Shown here: positions 36,206-47,830 of the stretch, piece by piece | How positions within the stretch are numbered: position 1 is the first letter of the stretch | How the letters are laid out: each line of letters starts with the position of its first letter | Source: Cryptomeria japonica | Taxonomy: Eukaryota > Streptophyta > Pinopsida > Cupressales > Cupressaceae | NCBI RefSeq assembly: GCF_030272615.1 | Contig: NC_081405.1 | Coordinates: forward strand, 20,238,047-20,302,046 | Reading direction: 5' to 3' | Length of the DNA: 64,000 nt | The notes under the pieces: generated by a model | Database searches by the model: none | Seen by the model: only the letters and a program-made list of their open reading frames with translations | What the model was told of the DNA's origin: nothing | Program-made: the position numbers and the translations under genes

Positions 36206-36502
36206 ATAAATCTCTTTTTTTTTTCTATCGATCAAAGCAAATTGATTACAATAAGAATAAATAGCAGTCCAAAAAAAGACTGCAGGAAAGAAAGAATATG
36301 AATACATTGTCAAACAGCTGAAACCATCAGCTCACAACGCTGCAAAAATACAATGATATATCCAGCTTATCCAATCAGCTCACTACAATAGCAAAGAACA
36401 TGAGCACTATTCAACATATACAAGCTGAAATATTTGTAGCAGTATATCCAAAGAGAGACTGAAAAGATAGTAAATTGGTGGAACATTAACAAACTTGAAA
36501 CT
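36206..36502 (-). mobile_element. LINE 3' end (poly-A side), cut by the duplication
   Basis: The tail appears as a T run at 36215-36224 after ATAAATCT (36206-36213). The LINE body continues to the tandem junction at 36502. Its other part lies at 40813-41666, where ATAAATCT recurs at 41667-41674. Put together, the original insertion was about 1.14 kb with an 8-bp target-site duplication. Confidence 0.8.
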
Positions 36503-39500
36503 CTTAAGTCGTGGTGGTGTTGTTCTTGTCATCAAAGTTCAAAGTCCATTGAGGTGCTATTGTTGAACGTTTAAATAGAGATGAGGTACCCACTTGTGAC
36601 CTCAGTGATTCATAACTTCCCGATCAAAAATAGAACTACCTAAAAATGATACCCCCAATACATAACTTAAAAAACCAATACTACGAAAAAGACCAAATAA
36701 ATCAAAATTAATAACAATAACAAATTCAAAATTAATAACAATAACAAATTCAAAATCAGAGTCCCATACACTAAGGTCTCATAAAGCTATTCAAATCAAA
36801 TCAGATCACTTCTCTCATTTCATTCCTCCTTGTCATCATCAATGTGAGACTGAAACTCATACACCACTCAAGGAAGAAATGAAAAGAAAAATCCAATGAA
36901 AACCTCCAAGCTGACCTCATAAAACAAATATACCTGTAATCAACAGTGAAAATCCAGCATTATTGCTCACTCATGACAAAAAAAAGATGATGTTGTAGGT
37001 ACCTAACACAACCAATCCAACACAACTTGAAAAGGTTTTTGAGTCCAAGCTTTGTGGCCACGTTTACCTGAAACAAACAAAGGGCAATCACTCCCAAATT
37101 TTGAATGTTGTGAATTGACTTAGAATGCATTCCATTTCCTTCACAACCGACCATTTCAATTGTCTTGTATAAAGGTCTGTCAGGAAATCAAATGGACACG
37201 CACTTCACATTATTTTATAGAAAAAAATCTTTATAATTGAGTTCAAGGATTCTATTGCATCATATTAAATGCATAGTTTATTTAAGAGATCTCAGGGGTC
37301 ATTAATATAGTGTGTCATCAAAAGAACATAAATGTCTTGTCTCTGTCTGCCTGCATCAGATTTTAAACTCTATACTTTAGACATGATTATAACATACTTT
37401 GAAAATTTACAAGTCCATTATGCGTAGGGACAAAATTGAATTGATCTCCACGGTATTTGTGGATTGTTATTGTGACATCAGTCTACAGTTTGTTTTCTTA
37501 TATTTACATTTGAAGAATGATGTCCGTTATTATAGGTAATTGGAAGAAGTCAAGTACCAGTTTTTGCAGCTTTACAAGAACAATTTTCACTGTTTAAGAC
37601 AACTCCAAAATATATTTAAATTCAGATTTAATAGCTTTTAGATTTTGTCAATTGTATTTTTGTGTTTAAGATTTTGTTATGGGCTTCATTTCTCAGGTTT
37701 GGACTGGTTATTGCTGTTCATAGGAGGATGTTTTCATAGATTCATGTCCATACTTCACCGATCTGTCAAATTCATCTTCAAGGTTAGGTCCCTCATTATA
37801 AAGGTCTAGAACAATTAATATTGATCTCAAAGATAAACAATAATGATATAAATTCATCCAAAATGTCTTAAAATCTTAGGATTTCTTAGTTACATAACAT
37901 ACATCAAAATATTTCCAAAAAATATGTACAATTTTCTACTTACAATAATGATCTTTTGCATTAAAAATGTACATATTATTAGTAAGGAAGTAAAAGACTT
38001 ATAAACATGTTGAATTTGTCAAGAAAACTAGGTACAACTCCCTATAACTCTAAAATAGAGATTTTGTTTGTTGTAACACTTCACTTTAAACAACCAAAAA
38101 ACAATTATGATGTCCAATATTGACTCCTTCAAATAAAAGCAATATCACCCTATTGTCTTTATAATGACTTCAACATATGTGAGCTCCTTAGTTAGAATTA
38201 CCAATTGTAACTCTCCTTGACCACTTTCTCTTTCTCACATTGTTGCATAGGCTCTCAACGCTCAAGATTTTGATATAACTAAGAAAATATATTAGCAATT
38301 TAAATAACAAAAATAAAGATATACAGAACCATACATTACACAAATATGCAAACCCCCAAGTTCTATGTAGAAGATTCTATATCATCATTATTAAATTCAT
38401 TATTGATTTACAAGATCTAATGGGATAATATAATCTCACGAGACTGTCCGTTCATTAGGGGAAGAGCACCAGTAGCTGTCATAGCTAACTTCGTGCACCC
38501 ACAGATCTTAAATGGTACATCGGATTTTGATTTATTTTTTTTAGTTGTCTTCGTATGCGACTTAACTGCTTATAGATATTGATCTGGCTTCTGGGTGGTA
38601 ATGATGCACATTGTGGAATCAGTCATGCGCACAAAGGTCAAAAAGTACACATTTCAAAGTGTCACCTGATACCTAACTAAAGATGTTCCAGTAACCGTCC
38701 ACTCAAAATCGCCAGTACTTGTGGACAAATGTCCCAATATTTTTGCACAAATGTTCCAATAGTGGTGCACAAATGGGCCAATTATGAAAAAAAAATTACA
38801 AAAAATGATTGACTATTGGTACAAAACAAATTTATTAATGGTGTTTTCACTATAACGGCTATTGAGAGATCACTATGACAATAAGATAACGGTTATTGGA
38901 ACTGACGGCTATTGGTACTCTTTCCCTATTGTACTTCCAATAATATACATTTCCAATATAAATTATGACACTTCAGTATATTGCTTCTTCACACAAGATT
39001 CCATTATAATTTTCTATTATATAAGCTACAAATTTATTAACACTTATAAACAGTTTTTCTGCTCTAATTGACAAGTTTCTGCTGGTTAAGTCAAAGCAAT
39101 TATTTAGTAGTTTCTTCAGAGCCATTAAATGTTTTATTGTACAATAACATGGGCTGTGTATGTTGGTTGGGGAATGTCAACTGTCAATAAAATTTGTGCT
39201 GAGAATAAAATCAATATATATAGAATCTCACCATAATAGTTGTTATAATTTTCATATATTAGTTTCAAGGTCTTTCATAGAAGGTTATCTAATCTTTTCA
39301 ATATATTATAGTTCAATTTATTAAAAGTATGTTTTAAGAGATTACGTCAAGATTGTTTTCTATTGATTCTGATAGTAATTGTTCATTTTTTGACTTTCAG
39401 ACAAAAAGATATCAGTATAATCTCATATTTGTATATTGGTTAGCCATGGATATCTTTCAAATCTTGACTCTCGATCAAAGAGATATCAGCATAATAATTT

Positions 39501-40812
39501 TATGCTCTCATATAGCAAAATGAACTTGTAGAGAATACAAAATCTCTCATAAAAAGAAAAAAACAATCAGATTATATTCTTTTATAAATTATTATTTCTA
39601 TAATATTAATAAAAAAACTCACATTTTTATATGTAGACAGTCACAAAGCCTCTGAATCTGATGATGAAAAGTTGTTATCATTTTCATATATTAGTAGAAT
39701 TTTATATAAGAAATTATCATATATTGATTTGAAAGCTTTTGGTAAAAATTATAATTTTTTAATCAAAATTTGAGATTATACGCTCGTCAAGATTCAACTT
39801 CTTAAAAGTATGATATAAAAGATGAGGTTCAGATAAGTAGAATGGCTATCTTTCAGTCAAAAAGATACCCATGCTTTTAATAGCCTTTTAATAGATTAAA
39901 AAACATTTATATTAATTATAATAAGTTGTAGAAATTTTCTAGAGTACAATTTCCAAGATTTGTCCTCGTTCTTCACAGAGGGAGGCCCACCACTTGAAGG
40001 AAGGATCATATGCATGCATTTCTGACACTAGTAGAGAAATGGAACTACATTTCTCTAAAGAAGACATTTATTGTACCATTGATTGAGAGAATCTTAGTTG
40101 TATTTTAGATTTTCTCCAAAGAAGACAAAATGTTTAGTCTGTAATATAGGCCAATAATTGTTTCTTTTAGAAAGCTTTTACCATGTGTTCCCCATTTCAA
40201 CTGAACATCTTTTGCAGAAGATAGAACTCTACAGATTCAATGGTACAGCACTGCATTAATTTTTTTGAAGCTAAATATGATATTAGATTAGGGTATTCAT
40301 TGTCACCTGTGATACCCATCATTTAAACCCAAAATTGCTTGTTAAATTGTCTTTAGCAAGGAAAGTATGTAACTGTGCATTGCCCTATCAGTAGAGAATT
40401 AGTTAAAGCCCCTGGAAAGTACTACTGTTCTTAATAGCAGTAGATTTAAATTATATTGCCCAAATATTCAGAAAGTATTCATGGAAACAAAATTAGCTAT
40501 AACAATATCTGATCTCTTTTATGTACATTATGTCAGACCACAATTTAAGAAGTATATCTGGATGCAATAAATAGTAGAACAGATAATTCTGGACATTGTC
40601 AAACTGCTGAAACCATCAGCACACAAGGCTGCAAAAATATAACAATGATATACCCAGCTGATCCAATCAGCTCACTACAACAGCAAAGAACATGAGCACT
40701 ATCCAAAATATACAAGCTCCAAAATATACAAGCTGAAATGTTTGTAGCAGTGTATCCAAAGAGTGACTGAAAAGATAGAAAACTGGTGGAACATTATCAA
40801 ACTTGAAACTTG
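36503..40812 (+). repeat. Tandem duplication, copy B (4310 bp)
   Basis: Repeats 31155-35190 in the same order and orientation. Its sequence passes at 40596 from TTCTGGACAT straight into LINE sequence (TGTCAAACTGCTG), which in copy A lies about 1.1 kb further on at 36309. The joint carries ACAT, present at both parental positions. The solo LTR and about 95 bp of LINE tail are missing as a result. 40597-40812 is the duplicated LINE segment. Confidence 0.87.
38458..38926. mobile_element. MITE, 469 bp (copy B)
   Basis: Same element and same insertion site as 32984-33453, flanked by TA. It was inherited through the tandem duplication, not inserted independently. Confidence 0.88.
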
Positions 40813-41674
40813 AGGAATCTATGTAGCTGTCTGGAACATTTAATCTCTCTTTCTTAAAGTTGCAAAAACTGATATTTGATGTCATACAGCTGACTGCTAT
40901 ACCTGTCACTATTCCTTCGTCCAATCTTCAGCTAAGAACATAAGAAAATGAGTTGGAACATAATTTCCAAGTAAAACATTAGAATATGTACTCCTTGATG
41001 TAAAAGATGATCAGAAAACATTGCTTGGCATCTTCTTTTCCATATATGTAATAAAATACATTGTCTCATAGAGCCTGCAGTCACATTCTTACGAAGACCA
41101 ATGCCAAAAATGGCTTCCTTCCACCTTAAAGCATGATAAAAGATAGCTGGAAAGTTATTGAATATAAAACTCATTTCTTTCTAGCTCTAGAATAGTCCCA
41201 AAAAATGTGTTTTATGTTTTTACTGCGCTGACAAAATGGGCATTTAGTAGACTACAAAGGTAGAAAACTTAATTTATCTCCTACAGAAAGCCTCTAATGT
41301 AAAACTTTCCATGACAGAATTTGGACGTTCGCTTCAGCCTTGGACAGCCAAATTTGAGCACTCAAACTCCTCCATTTCCTCTCTTTGAAACTACAATTTC
41401 ATTTGTTGTTAAGTCTTGGATTTAACCTCAGTTTTGGTAAAATTTACAAATAAATGTTTTTAAGCAAAAAACATGAAAAAGGGATATTTTTCTAGCCATG
41501 ACCAATCCTTAAAGACATTGCACTACAAAGGAGTACATCTTCATTAGGAGCTCCATAGGAACCAAGGACTTAACAAAAACCAGAAAACCCTTTTGTTACT
41601 TAGATTAAAAGAAACCTTAGCATAATCCCAGCTGATTCAATCAAAAGAATTGAAGTCCCAAAGATCATAAATCT
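40813..41674 (-). mobile_element. LINE ORF2 C-terminal remnant
   Basis: Minus-strand zinc-binding domain of a plant LINE: CPFCQRSKNIKHIFWDYSRA near 41170-41240, with two cysteines, a histidine and an aromatic in place of the last cysteine. It is followed by RWKEAIFGIGL and LLHIWKRRCQAMFSDH (40932-41174), the usual end of LINE ORF2. It ends at the ATAAATCT repeat at 41667-41674. Several stops and frame changes are present. Confidence 0.8.
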
Positions 41675-44135
41675 ATTTATTTACCTTTTACCCAAGTTCT
41701 TATCTCTTAGACCAACCCCACAACCCTTTCCACTCTCTTAACCTTGAAACCTTAAAAGACCATGAACATAATTACCCTCTCTACTTCAAATACCTAGCAA
41801 TATATTTTTTTTCAACATTAAATACCCCCTTGTGAGCTAACATGCTATGATGTTGCCTATCTAGTGATACCTCAAGATTCAACACAAACTAGTAGAATTA
41901 ACACTCCTCACACTAGTAGTAGATTCATGGGAGATTCCTCAACATCATTCTATGTTTAGCCAAAATCCTTGTCCCAAGGAGACAGAGTCTAACCCATCCA
42001 TTGAAAGTGACTTTACCATTGGGGATTAGATATAAACACCCAGAGATATATGGGTCAACATGTCAAATCCAATGATGACATGAATCCTCAAACACTAACA
42101 TAATATGTTTATATATGAAAATAATTGTAATAATAGAATCTCATCTCCAAGGCAAGTCATACATGTCAAGCCTCCTAGACCCCTCCAACTATTTTCAATG
42201 TTTCTCATTTATTTTTCAACACCTTCCTATGTTTTTTATATTTTTCTAAATATTTTGTGTTTTTGCTACTTTGGCAAAACTATCTCTAAAACTAGTGGTC
42301 TCATCATATAGGCATATGAATTTTCTTAAAAACATGAGTTTATTGTTTGTTTCTCTCTCAATTTCACTCAATTTAGATTATTTTTATAGATTGCGATCCT
42401 AATTAGACATACTCTTGCCCTAATCTAGATTCAAATAGTCAAATATAGTTGAGCCCAAAACAATAGACCAGTCTTCTTTTTTTGAACATAACTAATAGCA
42501 TCCTTCTCAACAATATACTCTTTGCATACTATTTTGTTATGTACCTAAGGATACAATATTATGATACATTTAAATGCATGGAGATGCTAACATGTGATAA
42601 CATCCTTTAAGTTAAATATATTGGATCATATAAATAGCTAAAATAATTAATTATATTAGGTGATGAGTAGACATTTATGAGCATTATGGTACGCCTCCAT
42701 CATGTTACTAGAAAGAGGTCTAAATAAAAAAGTATAATATCAATATAAGGATATTTGTTGAGCATGATATTGTGTTTGGGATCTCTTAGAGTTATAGCAT
42801 GGAATGACTTCTTCTATAAGAAGTATTGTATGGTCCTATCCTCCTTCAATGGTATATTGGATATTAGGGAATCTTGGCCCACAAAAATCTCTATGTGGTG
42901 CACATGATATATATTCTACATTACATTATTATAATCATTATTTATATATGGATCCTATCATATTTTTTCTTGTTAATAATCATATTACAAATTTTTAAAA
43001 GTTTGTCTCTTCCATGGAAAAAATTATATGAATATTCCCCATTGTTCAATCTCCCTTAGTGATCTTCATCATTTCCCTTCACTATTAGATGCCATTCTCA
43101 CTCCTATATTCTCAAAGCCCTACCATTTTCTAAATCCCCCTCATCAAATCTTCCATTGTTGTTAAATCTTTTCTCTGAAACCCTTAGTGTAGTGTAATAC
43201 CTTAGGTGTATGTTCTTTGTATGAGTGTTGTTTATCTCATTTATAATATTATACTTATTGGTGATGTATTATGATTGCTAGTGATGCACTTTATCACTGA
43301 TGTTTTGTATTGACATCTAATGTCTAACTATGTATTATGGGATGCATAGTTTGTGACTGTATATATGTGTTGATTATTTCAATCTGGTTTAGCTTCAATA
43401 GTTTCACTGTGTTGAAATTATATATGACTGGGTCATGTTATCTAGTTCAAAATATTGAGTATTATGATTATATTGATTTTTCTACTTGTGTTTCTTGATC
43501 ATGTGTAATAAAATAATTTGTAGAAATGAGGAAGATAATATGAAATATGTTGCAAATGCTTTATAATAGCTGCAAATAACAAGCCACTTCAAGTGTGCAA
43601 TCCTCCAAATATCTCCACTAAGGACATAATTTTTCCATATGATGATGAAATAAGAGTCACTACCTCCTATATATACCTTGTTTATGCTTAGGATATCACC
43701 CGACCCATCTTAGATGTGACTATATAGGCCCTAGGCTAACCTGAATAACTAAATAGCAATATACTAATGATAATATGACGTAATTAGGAGTTAAGGTAGC
43801 TAAAAGATGAATATTCATAACCTTAAGTATACTCTAGGATTAAGGGCATATCATCATGTGGCTTTAGAATATTTTTTTAATATTGTAGTTTAATGAGGTT
43901 GTTTCATTCATATTCTATCATGTTGGGTGTTTATATCATGTTTTAGCTATCTTGTATGGAGCAATTGTGGTCGATGTTTTATTGAGTGTGAAAGCACAAG
44001 TTTTACCCCAATGGTTGTTAATTGGATTGGTTTGGTTTGGGAAAATCTATTTATGTATATCTTCCTATGTCACTTGATTTGACTTGTAAGATATTTATCA
44101 AGTTCTTACTAGTGAAACCATGATCCAAGTGCTTA
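41675..44135 (+). repeat. Array block Y, second copy
   Basis: Paralogous to 26745-28690, with an extra segment of about 450 bp at about 43455-43910 that the first copy lacks. The left edge, right after the LINE target-site duplication, matches the K-to-Y junction of unit I. This shows that Y directly followed K before the LINE inserted. Confidence 0.74.
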
Positions 44136-44149
44136 CTTGTAAGAACAAT

Positions 44150-45222
44150 AGGGGGTTGTTGCATAGTATAGCAACAGGTTGCTATAGAGGAGTGTCATCA
44201 GGAGCAGAAGTAGTAGGTGTAGAGAAGAACTGCAAGTCGAAGGCACCAGGGATTGAATCCAAATCACTTAGAGCCACATGAGTTGAATCTTCATGGATAG
44301 TAGTAGCATCAACAACATCATTGGTGGAGGGTGATTCATCAGCCGAGTCAGGAGCATAAATAGTCAAGTGATCCAAGGTGGCATCCTTCCACCAAGTAGA
44401 CATCCCCTTGTGACGCGAGAGGGAGAATTTCGACGCCAAATTACCTGTGGCAAAACATTTTCTGCAGCAAAAGGGGAGGCCTTCAAAATCCAGTGGTTGA
44501 GTCCAAGACCTATCCCCAACCATAAGGACCACATCCACAGGGAGAGGTGAGGAAATGTCAATATCCACCAGGATGCAAGAAAAGGTGGAATGACACATAG
44601 AATTTATGGCATCTCAGTCATCAAGAAATGGCAAATAGAGTTGCTAATGACCTCATAGTAAGATTGTTCCCAAAAGTGGAGAGGAAGATTCAAAAGTCGA
44701 ACCCAAACTGGATGCAAATTGAGCGGTTCAGTAAGGGGATTGAAAGAGGTAGTATGGAGCTTAACAAAGAAGGAGTGAACTCCCCAGGCCCACATCTTAC
44801 CCAAAATTTGGTCACAATTAGCAGAAGACCTAAAAGAAGCAACGAAAAAACCTTTAGCACAAGGAAAGAGTTCAATATTTTGAGCAACCAGAAGCTTCCA
44901 TGAGTTACTCACCCAAGAATGAAGACCTGGTAAAGATGGCCAAAGCCTTGAGAATCTGCACACTAGAGCACAACTTCGATAAAACCCAGTGTTGTCTAAA
45001 ACATCATATCCACAGGCCACCACAGGGGAGGACTTGGCACAGGGAAGAGGACAAACCCCTTTGGAGGGTTGGGCAATAGATCTGGCCACATGAGCAAAGT
45101 TGTGTTTCCCAACAAAGGAAGGTCGAGGTAGAGCATTAGCATCCACAGTAGGGTTGCCATCAGCATCACCCAGCCGAGAGGAATCGCTAAAAACCCGAGT
45201 ACCCGCATTTCAGACACCATGT
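44150..45222 (-). pseudogene. LINE ORF1 remnant (DUF4283-type with zinc knuckle)
   Basis: The minus-strand frames 44604-45146 and 44182-44598 form one protein with a frame break near 44600. Recognisable parts are VWVRLLNLPLHFWEQSYYEV (the DUF4283 signature), DVVLMVGDRSWTQPLDFEGL and the knuckle region FCCRKCFATGNLASKFS, in which the last cysteine is lost. These RNA-binding proteins accompany the LINE RNA. The right edge at 45222 abuts block U, marking the insertion point. No poly-A tail is evident on the left side. Confidence 0.82.
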
Positions 45223-47830
45223 TCCAAATGTTATTTAATGAAAGATGTTAGAATATACAAATATAGCATTTCTTGAGTAATTTATGAAGTAAATAGATAA
45301 AAATATAGTTATACATTGTCTATTATTAAATAATATTTTTCATATTATTAAGCATTTCTTGAGTAATTTATGAAGTAAATAGATAAAAAAATAGTTACAT
45401 ATTGTTTATTATTAAATAATATTTAAAAAATTAATATTATTAACTAATAGATGTAAATTTTATTTATTTTATTATTGAGTATTTTAATCCCAAACTCTAA
45501 TGTTTTCTCGATTTCATTTTTTCAATCAATTAACATTGACTAAGGTACGATAAAATAAAATAAAATTGCATTAAGCGATCCACAATTCTTTAACTAAAAA
45601 TTATGTCATCTATTAAATAGATAATAAATAAAAATTTTAAATGACACGAAATAAATTTGCACTATATCTCCTTGTGTCATCTTGTCTTCCACGCCCAAGC
45701 AGGGCCTCAAGTAGACTCGAACCCAAGACCTTCCATGTAGGAGGCTCACAGCTAACCGCTGCGTTGTGGGGTCATCCCCATTATTGTTCACAATTATTGA
45801 TAGAAAATATTTTTGATATTTCAAAACAAATAGAAGAAAAAATATACATTAGAAAATTTGGTCAAACTATTTTAACTCCAACATCTTTATTTATTACTCA
45901 CTAATAAAACCTAAGCGATGCATTAATATTCTCCCTCCAACATAAATAATACGTTGCATTTGAACATGAGGCAGAGACCTTGACTCAATTGATTAATGCA
46001 TCATGTTACTGACAAAATGTCACAAAATACTGACAAAATAAATCAAATTAAACAAAATCAGATCACTTCTCTCATTTCATTCTTCCTAGTCATCATCAAA
46101 GAGACTGAAACTCATACACCAACATCTCCCACTCAAGCAAGAAATGAAAAAATATTCCTCCAAGCTGACCTCATAAAACACATATACTTGTAATCAATAG
46201 TGAAACCCCAACATTATTGCTCACTCATGACAAATAAACAAGATGGTGTACCTAACACAACCAACACAACACAACTTTCCTTGTGCTTTTTATGGAGAAA
46301 ATGTGTTTTTTTTAGCCCAAGCTTTGTGGCCACGTTTGCATGAAACAAAGAAAGGGCAATCACTCCCAAATTTTGAATGATGTGAATTGACTTAAATGGG
46401 CCCCATCAAGAGAAGAAAACTTTTATTGTATGACCTTTATTTCCTTCACAACCGACCATTTCATTTGTCTTCTATATACCTAAGTCTATGAGGAAATCAA
46501 TTGGACATGCATTTCACATTATTTTATAAGGAAAAAATCTTAATCATTGGGCTAAAAGATTCTATTAAATGCATAGTTTATTTAAGAGATCTGATGGGTG
46601 ATTATTATTATTATTATATAATAGTGTCATCAAAAGAACATAACTGTCTTGTCTTTGTCTGTATTGCTAATTTGTTCCATTTTCAACTCAATACTTTAGA
46701 CATGATTATAACATACTTTGAAAATTTACAAGTGCATTATGCTCCATGGTATGTGTAGATTGTGACTGTGATGCAAAATTTAAATTATCTTTGCACATGT
46801 GTAAATTAAATTAATAAAAATGTTATTAAATTAATTTAATTTAATTTAATCATATAGAGTTGAGAAATGATAAAAGATAAATAAATTTATCTTAATAGAA
46901 GAAAGTATAAAGAGGACAAAGAATATGGAATCCAGTTTTGACAGCTGTAATATGAATCTTAGATGTCTCACAATAAAAGTGTAATCTTGACATTATCACA
47001 ATCATGATAAGGTTTGTATTTTAATAGAAATGTCTTTCATTATTGTAGGTATTGTTTAGATATTAAAATATATAGAAATTAAATAAATTGAAGAAATTGC
47101 TAAAGAAATCAAAGAGGGGTTCGGAATGTATAACTAAAAAATAATCTATCAAATTTTTATGCGAATGTGAGAAGGGGGTGACTACATTGTCAAATAAGCG
47201 TCTCTAAGATTGAACTAAAATTTGTGAATACTAATAAATCATATGTACAAATTATTGTTCTATTGTGTCATAAAAATAATTACAAGAATAATAATAAATA
47301 TCTATTAATATTCTTGTGTGTGGAAAGGAAGTAAGGTAATAACATGATCAAAATGTAAATATTAAGCATTCAATACAATGTTTATAAATTAATAAAAAAG
47401 TTCTCCTTGATATTAGCAAGTGCCTCTTATTGATGTTGAATGTATTCTTCACTTGTTTGAACCTTTGGGTGTGCCCACAATGGAAAGGTGGTTAATGACA
47501 ATCAAAACCCATATAGTACAAAAATCCTAGAGATATTTGGATGTAATATGGAAATAAGTGTTATACCACTAATTTACTAGTCATGACCTTTACATCCATC
47601 TCTCTTGTTTATCCAGAAACTTTGGAGATTTAACCCTCAGTGCATTTGTTAACTATCTTGGTATGTCCATCTAATTGGGGATGATATGATGAACTATAAT
47701 CAAGCTAAGTTACTGAGCATTAAAATAGGTCAATCCATAAATTACTTGAAAATATAAGATCATGATCACTTACTACGAATTTTAGAGTCCCACACATTTT
47801 TTAAAGGGTTTCCTATAATGCTTACTACAA
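45223..47830 (+). repeat. Array unit III: blocks U, V, W, X, Z
   Basis: Collinear with 19840-23470 but without the minisatellite, the foldback element and the 156-bp duplication. It contains a SINE-like insert at about 45640-45785. The right end passes at CTACAAGTAGGTGTAC (about 47822-47838) into a gypsy integrase, whereas in unit I the same phrase (about 23470) leads into block P. Confidence 0.72.
45640..45785 (-). mobile_element. tRNA-derived SINE
   Basis: Minus-strand GGTCTTGGGTTCGAGTCTAC is a clear B box. An A-box-like CAGCGGTTAGCTGTGAGC lies about 40 bases upstream. The element is absent from the same position in array units I and II. A tRNA gene is unlikely because no acceptor-stem pairing is apparent. 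Confidence 0.6.

Larger units (their letters stand above)
31155..36502 (+). repeat. Tandem duplication, copy A (5348 bp)
   Basis: Copy A contains, in order, SINE, W, P, S, MITE, T, K, L, solo LTR and the 3' end of a LINE. Copy B (36503-40812) repeats the same order from SINE to L at high identity, then jumps directly into the LINE. Copy A starts inside the SINE and ends inside the LINE after AAACTTGAAACT. Open frames such as 32943-33176 and 33494-33721 are fortuitous and not conserved. Confidence 0.88.

Noticed and set aside
45640-45785. tRNA gene
   Set aside because: The B box is good, but no cloverleaf or acceptor stem can be drawn, and the segment behaves as a SINE insert.
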